Assembly: GCA_963829135.1 (NCBI GenBank)
Contig: CAWHHO010000008.1
Location: forward strand, 558,001 to 622,000
DNA length: 64,000 nt
Direction of reading: 5' to 3'
From: Kumtagia sp963829135
GTDB lineage: Bacteria > Pseudomonadota > Alphaproteobacteria > Rhizobiales > Rhizobiaceae
The notes under the pieces are model-generated. The model searched no databases. It was not told the DNA's origin and was given only the letters and a program-made list of their open reading frames with translations. Positions 17,898-26,262 of this stretch are shown piece after piece. The position numbers were made by a program, and so were the translations under genes. Positions within the stretch are counted from its first letter, which is position 1. Each line of letters starts with the position of its first letter.

Positions 17898-18551
17898 TCA
17901 GGCCTTCTGACGCGCCGCCCATGCCAAGCCGCGCCGGACGATGGTCTTCATCTGCGGCACCTCGAACTCCGAAGCAACATGGCCGAGCGAGGAGTAGAAC
18001 ACGCGGCCCTTGCCGTGGTGGCGCTTCCATACCACCGGCATGATCACGCCATCGATCCAAGGAGCGTGTTCGCCTGTGAAAGTGGTGGTCGCGAGCACCT
18101 CGTTCGAAGGATCGACATGCATGTAGTACTGTTCAGACCGGTAGGAAAAGTCGCCGATCCCGGCCATAACCGGGTCGTCCGGCCTGGTCACAGTGACGGA
18201 ATAATCGATGATGTTTCCTGGATGCGCGACCCATTGGCCACCAACCATGAATTGAAAGTCGGGTGCATTGCGGAAGGCGTCGCCCATGCCGCCGTGGAAG
18301 CCGCCCAGGCCAACGCCGCCTTCGACCGCCGAGACGAGGTTGGCCAACGCGTCCTTCTCGATCGTCGACATGGTGATGATCGGGACGATCAGGCCGAGCT
18401 GCTTGAGCGCAGGGTCCGAGAATGCCTCGGCTCCCTGCTCGACGCGAACGCGGAACCCGTCCTCCTCCAGCATGCCGCGCACGACAGCGGCGCATTTATC
18501 CGGCTCGTGGCCGTCCCAGCCGCCCCAAACGATCAGTGCTTCAGATGCCAA
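17898..18551 (-). CDS. ThuA-domain protein (trehalose utilisation type)
   Basis: 217 residues forming a class I glutamine-amidotransferase-like ThuA fold: ALIVWGGWDGHEPDKCA at the N terminus, GLGGFHGGMGDAFR near residue 88, EQYYMHVDP near 142, and a closing GRVFYSSLGHV segment. No ATG fits; the TTG at 18549-18551 has GGAG six bases upstream and begins the domain directly. A TTG at 18575 is a weaker alternative. ThuA-like proteins are linked to trehalose and other sugar catabolism in rhizobia. No sugar operon is adjacent, so the substrate is unknown. Confidence 0.8.
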   Translation of the reverse strand: MASEALIVWGGWDGHEPDKCAAVVRGMLEEDGFRVRVEQGAEAFSDPALKQLGLIVPIITMSTIEKDALANLVSAVEGGVGLGGFHGGMGDAFRNAPDFQFMVGGQWVAHPGNIIDYSVTVTRPDDPVMAGIGDFSYRSEQYYMHVDPSNEVLATTTFTGEHAPWIDGVIMPVVWKRHHGKGRVFYSSLGHVASEFEVPQMKTIVRRGLAWAARQKA

Positions 18552-18830
18552 TTCGATCTCCGCTGGCAGAGGCAAACATGGAAAGCCGTCCCGGCGTTCT
18601 CTTGGTTCACGACTTAAGTATCCCTCTTTGGGGATGAAGTGTAGGTACCGTCACTCCGACGCGGGTACCTTCGCTTTCGTATCACCGGGCAATGTCATAG
18701 CAACAATTGTGTCGGCCACTCAGCGTGGGATACCGTGATACAAGCACGCGGCAACGTTCAATGCCTACGCATGTTATCTGGCGGCACCCATCCCGTGGGA
18801 TAATTCAAGGTCGTATCCGATGAAGCTTCA

Positions 18831-19892
18831 TCAGCCGCCCAGGGCAGAAACCGATTCTGCGGGAGGGGCAAAGGTGTCTGGAAAGCTGGCTAGCAGCTTT
18901 TCCTGAATAGCCTTTGCAAAGCGCTCATTGGCGATCTTGTTTGGGTGCGCGTCCGTGGGAGAAACCCACAATGTCTCGGGCACGAGGTCGGCAACCGTGG
19001 GCTCCAGGTCGAGGAACGGGAGGTTCTCGCTCTTTGCCACATTCGCGACTGCCGCTGTCACCTCGGGGAACGGATAGTCCTTGAGCTGGTGCAACTCCGG
19101 ATAGTTCACAACCAGAAGCGCAATGTCGTTGTCCTTGCAATAGGTCGCCAGTTTCTCCATGGCAGCCTTCGCGCCGACCCAGCCCGGCTGACCGTCTCCA
19201 TAGAGATCGCGGTAGTACGACTGCCAGTCACTCTTGCCGAAGAAGAGCCGTGATGCTTTGTCGATCGCCGAGGAGATGACCACATAGGCTTGCGAATGCC
19301 CGGCCAGCCAGGAGCGCTTCCGTTGTGGTGTCGGTTCGGCGTCATTGATGAAATAGTTCAGGACCACCACATCCGGCTTGAGCTTGTAGCCCTTGGTGAG
19401 GAAGTATGCGACCTCCATCTGGGTGTTATAGTTGCCGACACCGGAGTTGATCACCTCGAACCTGCGAGGCGCAGTCGGCTGATTGAGCAGGCCCTCCAGC
19501 ATTTTCGACGGCGTGTCCTCGATGCGCACGCCCCACCCGAACGTCAGGGAGTCTCCCAACATCAATGTCCGCACGGCGCCCGCCGGCTTGTCCTGCTGCT
19601 CGTACTCGCCATCCCGCAGACCGAACGAATTTATCGTCACCGGGACGCCCATATACGTTCCCGCGGTGTCCGGGCGATGCTCATGGCCGATCGCCGGAAC
19701 ATCGCTGACGCGCTTGATGTCGCGGGCGTATTTCCACATCTCAAGATCGAAATCCATGCCGCTGTCGAGCGTCCACCGGGCCGCCACTTCAAGCAGAAGG
19801 GCTCCGACAACGACGCCGAATACGAGCGAGAACGCCAACATCAGTGCCGGCCGGCGCGGTTTCGATGGGATAGTCATCAATGGGCCTGACAT
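18831..19892 (-). CDS. SGNH/GDSL-type hydrolase, membrane-anchored, catalytic residues intact
   Basis: 353 residues. One N-terminal membrane helix (about residues 16-36) precedes an SGNH esterase/acetylhydrolase domain. The nucleophile is in MLGDSLTFGWGV near residue 112, the Gly block in NSGVGNYNTQ, the Asn block in NYFINDAEP, and the Asp-His pair in SPTDAHPN near residue 318. Such proteins remove or transfer acyl groups on envelope glycans. It is the last gene of the carbamoyltransferase module; the gap to the preceding SGNH gene is 43 bases. The active-site domain should face the periplasm. Confidence 0.82.
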   Translation of the reverse strand: MSGPLMTIPSKPRRPALMLAFSLVFGVVVGALLLEVAARWTLDSGMDFDLEMWKYARDIKRVSDVPAIGHEHRPDTAGTYMGVPVTINSFGLRDGEYEQQDKPAGAVRTLMLGDSLTFGWGVRIEDTPSKMLEGLLNQPTAPRRFEVINSGVGNYNTQMEVAYFLTKGYKLKPDVVVLNYFINDAEPTPQRKRSWLAGHSQAYVVISSAIDKASRLFFGKSDWQSYYRDLYGDGQPGWVGAKAAMEKLATYCKDNDIALLVVNYPELHQLKDYPFPEVTAAVANVAKSENLPFLDLEPTVADLVPETLWVSPTDAHPNKIANERFAKAIQEKLLASFPDTFAPPAESVSALGG

Positions 19893-19935
19893 CTGGCAAC
19901 CCTTTCAATGGAAGTCTGGAGTATCGCCAAATCGG

Positions 19936-21219
19936 TCATTGCCCTGGGTCTGGCAGGTTGGCGCAGTTCGGTATTACCGGCGTCTGCGGGATGTACTGCC
20001 CTGAATGCGCCGAGATGCCTTGCGGCCTGCCGGGCCAATCGCTGACAAGCCAGTCGTCTATCGCCTTGGCTACGAGGAAGTGACCCAAGGGATTCAGATG
20101 CTTGTCAACAATCCCGTACGTCCGGCTGGCACCCTCGGCTCTTAGAAGGGGTGTCGGATCAACGACATAGAACCCGCTCGTTTCGGATGCGAGCTTATTG
20201 ATCATGTCGCGCTGCTTCTGAGGGTGGAAGCCATCATTGCGGCCGTCCATTTCCGCCCAGCCGGGCAGGATGACGACCAGCAGGTCGGCACCATTCGCCT
20301 TTGCACCCGCGGCAAGACGGGCGAGCAGGCGTTTGGTGACCTCCATCGCATTCGCCAGATCGCGCCGCGAATCCTTGTTGCCGAATAGCGGCCTCAACGC
20401 GGTGGAATACAAAGCCTGGTACAGCTTGCTGTGATTCCAGAAGAAGAAATGCGTTCGCAGCAGCGGACCCGGCCGGTTGCCCGGTGAGTTTGCCGGCTCA
20501 ACGGTTATATCGACCGAGTCGTCGGCGGTAAGAACGGCGCGCTCCGCATTATCTTCAAGGTCGGTGCTTAGCGAAACGGCTTGCACGACGAGCTTGTGCG
20601 CCAGGTTCGGACCCTTGTCTTCGTAGATCCGGATCGAATTTGCCTGGCCGTACCCGCCGATACCATAGTTCCGAAACGAATAATCGGGATGCCAGGTATC
20701 CAGCAGGGAAGTGAAGGTCTCGTTCTCCTCGACCAGCGATCCACGCGTCATCAAATCGCCGAGGACGAATACCGGCTGACCCGTTCGCACAGCGCTATCG
20801 CGAAACCCCTCCGCATTGACCCTGACGAAGTTCCACGGGTCAACATTGCTGAACCGTTCGAAATATATGTTCCCGGGTATCTCGGTATACCCATAGAGAG
20901 GATGCGCCTGGTGCCGGGAGTGGACCGGAGAGCAGAAGAGGTACTGCTCGTCGGAAACCGGCACCTGGAACTCCGGGAAAACATGCAGCAGCATTTCACA
21001 TGCCAGAAGGCCCGCTGCGATCGAACCGGCCATCATTGCATAGTTGCCAAAGCGGGACGGCTTACTTCCGCCGGTACGGTTTCCGCTGCTCACGCCCGGA
21101 AATACGCTTGCGGATGGCTCGGCGTGGTTCTCCAGCGCAAACACGCTTTCCTGGACGCCAGCGGGCGACGCGGCCTGCGCGGCTGCGGACGGATAGAGGT
21201 GCTTTCCGATTCCGGTCAT
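19936..21219 (-). CDS. SGNH-like protein with nucleophile Ser replaced by Leu
   Basis: 427 residues, with one membrane helix around residues 60-80 after a low-complexity N terminus. The fold follows the other SGNH protein: block I reads VFVLGDLMTRGSLVEE where GDSxTxG is expected, so the nucleophile Ser is Leu (codon TTG at about 20749-20751; TCG would be Ser). The Gly block (NYGIGGYGQ) and the C-terminal DKHLNPLGH with the catalytic His are kept. It overlaps the preceding gene by 4 bases (ATGA). It may be a pseudoenzyme partner or a recently inactivated hydrolase. Confidence 0.75.
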   Translation of the reverse strand: MTGIGKHLYPSAAAQAASPAGVQESVFALENHAEPSASVFPGVSSGNRTGGSKPSRFGNYAMMAGSIAAGLLACEMLLHVFPEFQVPVSDEQYLFCSPVHSRHQAHPLYGYTEIPGNIYFERFSNVDPWNFVRVNAEGFRDSAVRTGQPVFVLGDLMTRGSLVEENETFTSLLDTWHPDYSFRNYGIGGYGQANSIRIYEDKGPNLAHKLVVQAVSLSTDLEDNAERAVLTADDSVDITVEPANSPGNRPGPLLRTHFFFWNHSKLYQALYSTALRPLFGNKDSRRDLANAMEVTKRLLARLAAGAKANGADLLVVILPGWAEMDGRNDGFHPQKQRDMINKLASETSGFYVVDPTPLLRAEGASRTYGIVDKHLNPLGHFLVAKAIDDWLVSDWPGRPQGISAHSGQYIPQTPVIPNCANLPDPGQ

Positions 21220-21719
21220 CGTCCGATCCTGGGAATTGCCGTTGCATGCTGAATTTCGCGCCTCAACAGTGAAAGGCGTCTCTGGACGATCTCGTATGTG
21301 CCGGCGGGTGGGGTCTGCCCGATATCACTCTCGCGTCCGACCTTCGGACTTTGCCTATCGGGTTTTATTTCGGCCGGTATCAGAAAGGCGGATTCTGCCT
21401 GACAAATCCGGCTCTTGCTGACGCCGCTGGCAATTGCCGTATCGCGCAGGGCTGGCGTCGAGGCGAACACCAGGCGCGCTGCATGCAGCATCTCCCACAC
21501 CCGGCCATTGCTAATATCCACGTAAAGAACTCCGGGAATGTCGAGCGGCATGGTCGGGACAACTGGGTCGAGGACTGCGTTAACCAACCGCGCCGTGATG
21601 CCGTTCAGAATAAGCGCAATCGGCTCGAACCGGCTCGCGGCGTATGTTCTGACAATAAGATCCTCGGGGATTGCGCCGGATCGGGTCAGAGCTATCTCAA
21701 CTAGAAGCTCGGGGTGCAT
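21216..21719 (-). CDS. Unknown 167-residue protein of the carbamoyltransferase module
   Basis: No family recognised. The protein has no signal peptide or membrane helix. A central stretch (AARLVFASTPALRDTAIASGV, shortened here: 'VFASTPALRDTAIASGVSKS') loosely recalls the loop before the second domain of GT-B glycosyltransferases, so it could be a remnant or distant relative of one. Its stop overlaps the start of the Leu-variant SGNH gene by 4 bases, and it is 66 bases downstream of the carbamoyltransferase, so it is likely translated as part of the operon. No clear ribosome site precedes the ATG at 21719. Confidence 0.5.
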   Translation of the reverse strand: MHPELLVEIALTRSGAIPEDLIVRTYAASRFEPIALILNGITARLVNAVLDPVVPTMPLDIPGVLYVDISNGRVWEMLHAARLVFASTPALRDTAIASGVSKSRICQAESAFLIPAEIKPDRQSPKVGRESDIGQTPPAGTYEIVQRRLSLLRREIQHATAIPRIGR

Positions 21720-21785
21720 GATTTTCTCGAACCGAGTGGTTGCCTTGGGTAAACCCGGCCAGGCATGGCCGGCTCGCCGTGGCGT

Positions 21786-23618
21786 TCAATCCAGCTCAAA
21801 CTGTTCCTTGTAGTCCAATCTCAGCTTCGCCGGTTGATCCTCTTTCCGCAGCACGCAGTTGCCGACCACCAGCTGTTCGATATCGGTGCCCATGAAGCAG
21901 CGGAACGCGTCCTCGGGGCTCTCGACGATCGGTTCGCCGCGGACGTTGAAACTGGTATTCACGAGGATCGGGCAGCCGGTGCGTTCCTTGAATGCGGTCA
22001 GCAGGTCCCAGTAGCGCGGATTCGTATCGTGATGGACAGTCTGGATCCGCGCCGAATAGTCGACGTGGGTCACGGCAGGAATTTCGGAACGCGGGACATT
22101 CAACCGGTCGATGCCGAACAACTCGTCTTCGTCGAGATTGGTGCGCCGCCGCTTGCTGTCCAGCACATTGCCGACCATGAGCATGTAGGGGCTGTCCACA
22201 TCCATGTCGAACCAGTCCGCCATATCCTCACGCCGCACGGACGGAGCGAACGGGCGAAAACTCTCGCGGTACTTCACCTTGAGGTTCAATACTTTCTGCA
22301 TGGTAGGGGAGCGCGGATCCCCGAGAATCGAGCGCCCGCCAAGCGCTCGCGGTCCGAATTCCATGCGCCCCTGCATCCAGCCAACAGCCTTTTCTTCAAC
22401 GAGGGCGTCCGCGGTATTCGCGATCACATCGGCATCCGACATCACGCGGTACGTCGCGCCGAGCGCGGTCAGGCGGCGCTCGATGTCCGACTGCTTGTAT
22501 GCGGGTCCCAGATAGGCACCTTGCATGGAGTCACGGGCGTCCGGAATGCGGGCGTTGCCCAGATGTTCGTGCCAGACCGCCAACGCCGCTCCGAGAGCGC
22601 CGCCCGCGTCGCCGGCAGCCGGCTGCACCCAGATTTCGTCAAACAACCCCGACTTCAGCAGCTTGCCATTGGCCACGCAGTTGAGCGCGACACCGCCCGC
22701 CATGCAAAGGCGACGCTCACCGGTTTCCTTCCTGGCGAAGGCGGCGAGCTTCATGACCACCTCTTCGGTGACCGCCTGGATCGACGCTGCAAGATCCATC
22801 TCGCGCTGCGACAGCGGCGTCTCCGGCTTGCGCGGTCCTCCCCCGAACAAATCATGGAAGGCCGGCGACGTCATGGTCAGGCCAGTCGCATAGTTGAAGT
22901 ACTTCTGGTCGAGCCGGAATGAACCGTCTTCTTTCAGGTCGACCACATTATCGAGGATCTTTTGTGCGAAGATCGGTCGCCCATAAGGCGCGAGACCCAT
23001 CACCTTGTATTCCCCGGAATTGACCTTGAAGCCGGTGTAGTAGGTGAACGCCGAATAGAGCAGGCCCAGCGAGTGCGGGAAATTGAGTTCCTTCAGCAAA
23101 CGGAGCTTGTTGCCTTGCCCATGTCCGAGCGAGGTAGTGCACCATTCGCCAACGCCGTCCATCGTGAGAACGGCAGCGTTCTCGAATGGGGAGGGGTAGA
23201 AGGCGCTGGCCGCGTGCGCCTGGTGGTGCTCGCTGAACAACACCGGACCCTTCCAGCTTTTCGTGCCGGCGATCGCGCCCAGTTCCTTGCGGATAAGGCG
23301 CTTCTGGAACATCTTTTCCTTGATCCAAACCGGGATTGCCATGCGGAACGAGGCGAAGCCTCGCGGCACGGTGGCTAGATAGGTCTCGATCAGGCGCTCG
23401 AAGGTCAGCAGCGGCTTGTCGTAGAAGACGACATAGTCGATGTCGTCCATGCCGATGCCGGCCTCGGCGAGGCAATACTCCGTTGCCTTCGTCGGAAACA
23501 ATTCATCGTGCTTGCGGCGCGTGAAGCGCTCTTCCTGCGCCGCTGCAACGATCCTGCCATCTTCCACCAGCGCGGCTGCGCTATCGTGATAGTAGGCCGA
23601 TATGCCAAGTATCCGCAC
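21786..23618 (-). CDS. NodU/CmcH-family carbamoyltransferase
   Basis: 610 residues, two domains. The N-terminal kinase-like Carbam_trans_N domain starts with ILGISAYYHDSAAALVEDG, carries the metal-binding EHHQAHAASAF near residue 130 and the nucleotide loop LTMDGVGEW, and contains the SGEYKVMGLAPYG signature. The YrdC-like C-terminal domain holds GRMEFGPRALGGRSIL and ILVNTSFNVRGEP. The family makes carbamoyl-AMP from carbamoyl phosphate and ATP and transfers the carbamoyl group to a hydroxyl of a sugar or natural product. Start is GTG (23616-23618). It is flanked by DUF5989 and SxtJ-like genes, the arrangement of the saxitoxin sxtI-J-K genes. The acceptor is unknown. Confidence 0.9.
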   Translation of the reverse strand: MRILGISAYYHDSAAALVEDGRIVAAAQEERFTRRKHDELFPTKATEYCLAEAGIGMDDIDYVVFYDKPLLTFERLIETYLATVPRGFASFRMAIPVWIKEKMFQKRLIRKELGAIAGTKSWKGPVLFSEHHQAHAASAFYPSPFENAAVLTMDGVGEWCTTSLGHGQGNKLRLLKELNFPHSLGLLYSAFTYYTGFKVNSGEYKVMGLAPYGRPIFAQKILDNVVDLKEDGSFRLDQKYFNYATGLTMTSPAFHDLFGGGPRKPETPLSQREMDLAASIQAVTEEVVMKLAAFARKETGERRLCMAGGVALNCVANGKLLKSGLFDEIWVQPAAGDAGGALGAALAVWHEHLGNARIPDARDSMQGAYLGPAYKQSDIERRLTALGATYRVMSDADVIANTADALVEEKAVGWMQGRMEFGPRALGGRSILGDPRSPTMQKVLNLKVKYRESFRPFAPSVRREDMADWFDMDVDSPYMLMVGNVLDSKRRRTNLDEDELFGIDRLNVPRSEIPAVTHVDYSARIQTVHHDTNPRYWDLLTAFKERTGCPILVNTSFNVRGEPIVESPEDAFRCFMGTDIEQLVVGNCVLRKEDQPAKLRLDYKEQFELD

Positions 23619-23630
23619 TGGTTGCTCCGA

Positions 23631-23780
23631 TCAGAAAATGGTGTAGATGAACGGCGCGACGGCGGTGCCATGCGTAAGAGCAATGAGCGCGCCAAAGACT
23701 CCGAGCATGATCAGTATCGGAAGCATCCAATACTTACGACGATAGCGCATATAGGTCCAGAATTCGCCTATCAGTTCCAT
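23631..23780 (-). CDS. DUF5989 family small membrane protein (SxtK-like position)
   Basis: A 49-residue protein. It begins with an amphipathic, Arg/Lys-rich segment (WTYMRYRRKYW), then one membrane helix (MLPILIMLGVFGALIALTH) and ends TAVAPFIYTIF, the pattern of DUF5989 peptides that accompany NodU-type carbamoyltransferases. Start ATG at 23778-23780. It lies 12 bases before the carbamoyltransferase and 41 bases after the SxtJ-like gene. Its role is unknown; membrane tethering of the soluble transferase is a plausible inference. Confidence 0.8.
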   Translation of the reverse strand: MELIGEFWTYMRYRRKYWMLPILIMLGVFGALIALTHGTAVAPFIYTIF

Positions 23781-23821
23781 TTCACTCGTCCTCGATTTAA
23801 ATATATAAGTTGGATGCATGC

Positions 23822-24247
23822 CTAGAATTGATGGGTCATGTCGGAAGACTTGACGGCTTCCGAGCCTCGGGTGTTCCAGTAGGTGCTGGCGGATCGGTCG
23901 GGCTTGCGAAACAGCGGATCCCTGCCGGTCAGCCGCAGGTATATCCCGATCGGCACGAAGGTGGTGACGTAGACCGCAAACATCACCAGCGGATTCATCA
24001 CGACAAACAACAGGTCGCCCAGCTTTGACCAAAGAATATTGGGCCAACGCAGCAGCGTAGGAGCCACGGCTGCAAGTCCCATGAGAACAAGCGCAATGAC
24101 GGCTAGAACCAGGCTGGTCGTGCTAAGGCTGGCGTGCCAGTAAGTCCGCAAGCAAGCGATCGCCAACAGGATGCCGCCAACGGTAAACCCGAAATTTCTT
24201 TCGCTTGGCATTTTGCCAGATTCCAACGCTTTGCGTGGTTTGTTCAT
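23822..24247 (-). CDS. SxtJ-family membrane protein
   Basis: 141 residues with three to four hydrophobic segments. It begins ERNFGFTVGGILLAIA near residue 16, the usual start of SxtJ-like proteins, then has a second pair of helices, an aromatic/basic loop (LLRWPNILWSKLGDLL), another helix (MFAVYVTTFVPIGIYLRLTG), and a hydrophilic tail. SxtJ proteins are of unknown function and co-occur with carbamoyltransferases. It is the first gene of the six-gene minus-strand module, so its upstream region at 24248-24500 should carry the promoter. Confidence 0.8.
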   Translation of the reverse strand: MNKPRKALESGKMPSERNFGFTVGGILLAIACLRTYWHASLSTTSLVLAVIALVLMGLAAVAPTLLRWPNILWSKLGDLLFVVMNPLVMFAVYVTTFVPIGIYLRLTGRDPLFRKPDRSASTYWNTRGSEAVKSSDMTHQF

Positions 24248-24561
24248 GCCCGTTCCGATCTTCTACGAAGGTGATATCGGATTGTCACATGAGGTCCGGA
24301 ACGCTCAATATACCAAGTGATATAGTCCCCCACGCTCCGCAGGCCCGGCTGTTAACCATATAATGGATCGTTAGCTAACCTATTGGAATAAAAGCGATAT
24401 AAGTCTCGAATATAAGCCAGGGCCAATTGCACGATTAACGTCCGCGCCTTACAGGAGGAAATACCTTACCATCCGGACGGCCCTGGAGCTGCCAGTTGGC
24501 CGAACAGAGTCCACCGTCCAACTGACCGCGTTCGTCACGTATAACGAGGGGAGGGAAAGCG
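24248..24561. promoter_or_regulatory. Divergent promoter region between sxtJ-like gene and histidine kinase
   Basis: This 314-base AT-rich gap serves the carbamoyltransferase module leftward and the kinase/regulator pair rightward. It contains a perfect TATAAT at 24359-24364 on the plus strand with no clear -35, and a GTGATAT repeated at about 24271 and 24319. A strong Shine-Dalgarno AGGAGG lies at 24453-24458 with no ATG, GTG or TTG at usual spacing. A second, AGGGGAGGG, is at 24547-24555 before the kinase frame. The shared gap suggests that the regulator may control the module. Confidence 0.4.
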
Positions 24562-26262
24562 ATTTACGCCAGAGACGTCTTCTTCACGATCTTTCGGGCC
24601 CAGGCCGATAGGGTTATCGCCGCCGTCCGGCTGACGATCGCCATAGGTGGGCTCTTCATCACATGGCTGGACGGAACCCATCCGCCGGCATCGCCGCTTA
24701 TCGTACGCACCGCACTGTTCATGTATCTGGTCTTCGCCGCCATTTCCGCATGGCAGGTCTGGAACACGGTGGTGCCGCGTGTGCGCGGCACGTTGGTTCG
24801 TCATATCATCGATCTGCTTTTCATCGCGATCATCATGTACGCCAGCGACGGTCCCACCAATCCGTTCACCCGGCTTCTGCCGTTCGCCATTCTGGCAGGC
24901 ACTTTGCACTGGCGCTGGAAGGGCGCGCTATGGACGTCCCTTGCGTGTGGCGTCATCCTTGCGGTCGTCGTGGCGACGAACAGTCGTGAAAGTATCGATC
25001 TGGATACTGAGGCGACGGGGGACGCGTCTCTCATTCTTTTCATTGTCGCATCCGCGACCCTGCTGGTTTGGCTTGGTGTGCGCGAAGATGCGATGCGGAC
25101 CGACTTGTTGAGCCTCGTCGTCAGGGCTCCGGCGGTGCCGGAGGGGCTGGATTGGCCGGTGGCGCCCGCATTGGACTATGCGATCCGTGTCATTCAGGCA
25201 AAGCGCGCTGTTCTGATTTGGACCGACGGCGAGGAGCCCTGGACATATGTCGGGGTGTGGGAAAACGGAACGGTCACCGATTCCCTCCTGCCACCGGACT
25301 CGAATGAGCATTGGGTTGCGAAGGAAATCGAATCCGAGAGCATTTTTGGAACGGCTGCCCTGGACGGTGCAGTCCGGATTCATCGTGGAGGCGGTCGTTT
25401 CGACGAGTGGTCAGGAAGCGAGCCGGCGGTCAGTCCGGCACTATCCGCAGCGTACGAATTGAATACCTATATCTCAGTCGCCTTCAAGGTCGGGGACGTG
25501 AATGCCCGGCTGTTTCTGGTCGATCCGCCAAGGCTGTCCCTCGATCAGGTGGCAATCGCCGAGATCGTGGCCGACCGCCTGCGCACGCTGTTCGAACATT
25601 CGATGCTGACCAGGCGTTTAAGCCACACGGCCGCTATGGAGGAGCGGGTGAAGATCGGGCGCGAATTGCACGACGGATTTCTTCAAGCGCTGGCCGGAAC
25701 GGCGCTTGAACTGGAAGGTATGCGCACCGTGTTGAGCAAATCACCCGAAGCCGTGGCAATCCGCCTGAAGGAGGTTCAGGCGACGCTTTCGGAAGAACAA
25801 AGTCGGTTCCGGACCTTCGTTCGTGCGTTGGAGACCGTAGGCGAGCCCAGTGAGGCAGGCATTTCGCATCTTTCGCTGCACTTCGACCTGCTTGTCGCCC
25901 ACCTGAAAGGGCAGTGGCCCATCGACATACGATTTGCTTTCGAGCCGAGAGACGCCCAGCTCCCGGCGCTGACTACTTTCCGAATTACCAAGGTTCTAAC
26001 CGATGCGGTATCGAGCGTTGCGCGTCTTCAGCATGCGCAGACGATAACCGCTTCAGCGAGCGTCCACCATGATAGCGTCGCTATCAATCTGGACCACGAC
26101 GGCTCTGGCGAACCGGAGGGCCGCAATGGCAGTGGTGCCGATGAAAGCGATGCCGATTTGCGTAGCGAGATTGAAAGCTTTGGCGGTACATACAGCGTCG
26201 AAAAGAGTTTGGTGGGAACGCATCTTCAGATTAGTCTGCCCATTATGAGCGATCCGATATGA
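24562..26262 (+). CDS. Membrane sensor histidine kinase, HisKA_3 type, with degenerate ATPase domain
   Basis: About 566 residues. Five to six membrane helices span roughly residues 15-175, then comes a GAF-like sensor region (about 190-345) and the HisKA_3 dimer/phosphoacceptor motif ERVKIGRELHDGFLQALAG with His near residue 369. The C-terminal ATPase domain is poorly conserved: the N-box position reads KVLTDAVSSV, and the G1 box is replaced by DHDGSGEPEG. The first ATG (24721) would cut off the first membrane helix, whose frame is open from 24526. The best-placed start is ATT at 24562, six bases after AGGGGAGGG, an unusual initiation codon. It overlaps the response regulator by ATGA. Confidence 0.75.
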   Translation: MYARDVFFTIFRAQADRVIAAVRLTIAIGGLFITWLDGTHPPASPLIVRTALFMYLVFAAISAWQVWNTVVPRVRGTLVRHIIDLLFIAIIMYASDGPTNPFTRLLPFAILAGTLHWRWKGALWTSLACGVILAVVVATNSRESIDLDTEATGDASLILFIVASATLLVWLGVREDAMRTDLLSLVVRAPAVPEGLDWPVAPALDYAIRVIQAKRAVLIWTDGEEPWTYVGVWENGTVTDSLLPPDSNEHWVAKEIESESIFGTAALDGAVRIHRGGGRFDEWSGSEPAVSPALSAAYELNTYISVAFKVGDVNARLFLVDPPRLSLDQVAIAEIVADRLRTLFEHSMLTRRLSHTAAMEERVKIGRELHDGFLQALAGTALELEGMRTVLSKSPEAVAIRLKEVQATLSEEQSRFRTFVRALETVGEPSEAGISHLSLHFDLLVAHLKGQWPIDIRFAFEPRDAQLPALTTFRITKVLTDAVSSVARLQHAQTITASASVHHDSVAINLDHDGSGEPEGRNGSGADESDADLRSEIESFGGTYSVEKSLVGTHLQISLPIMSDPI

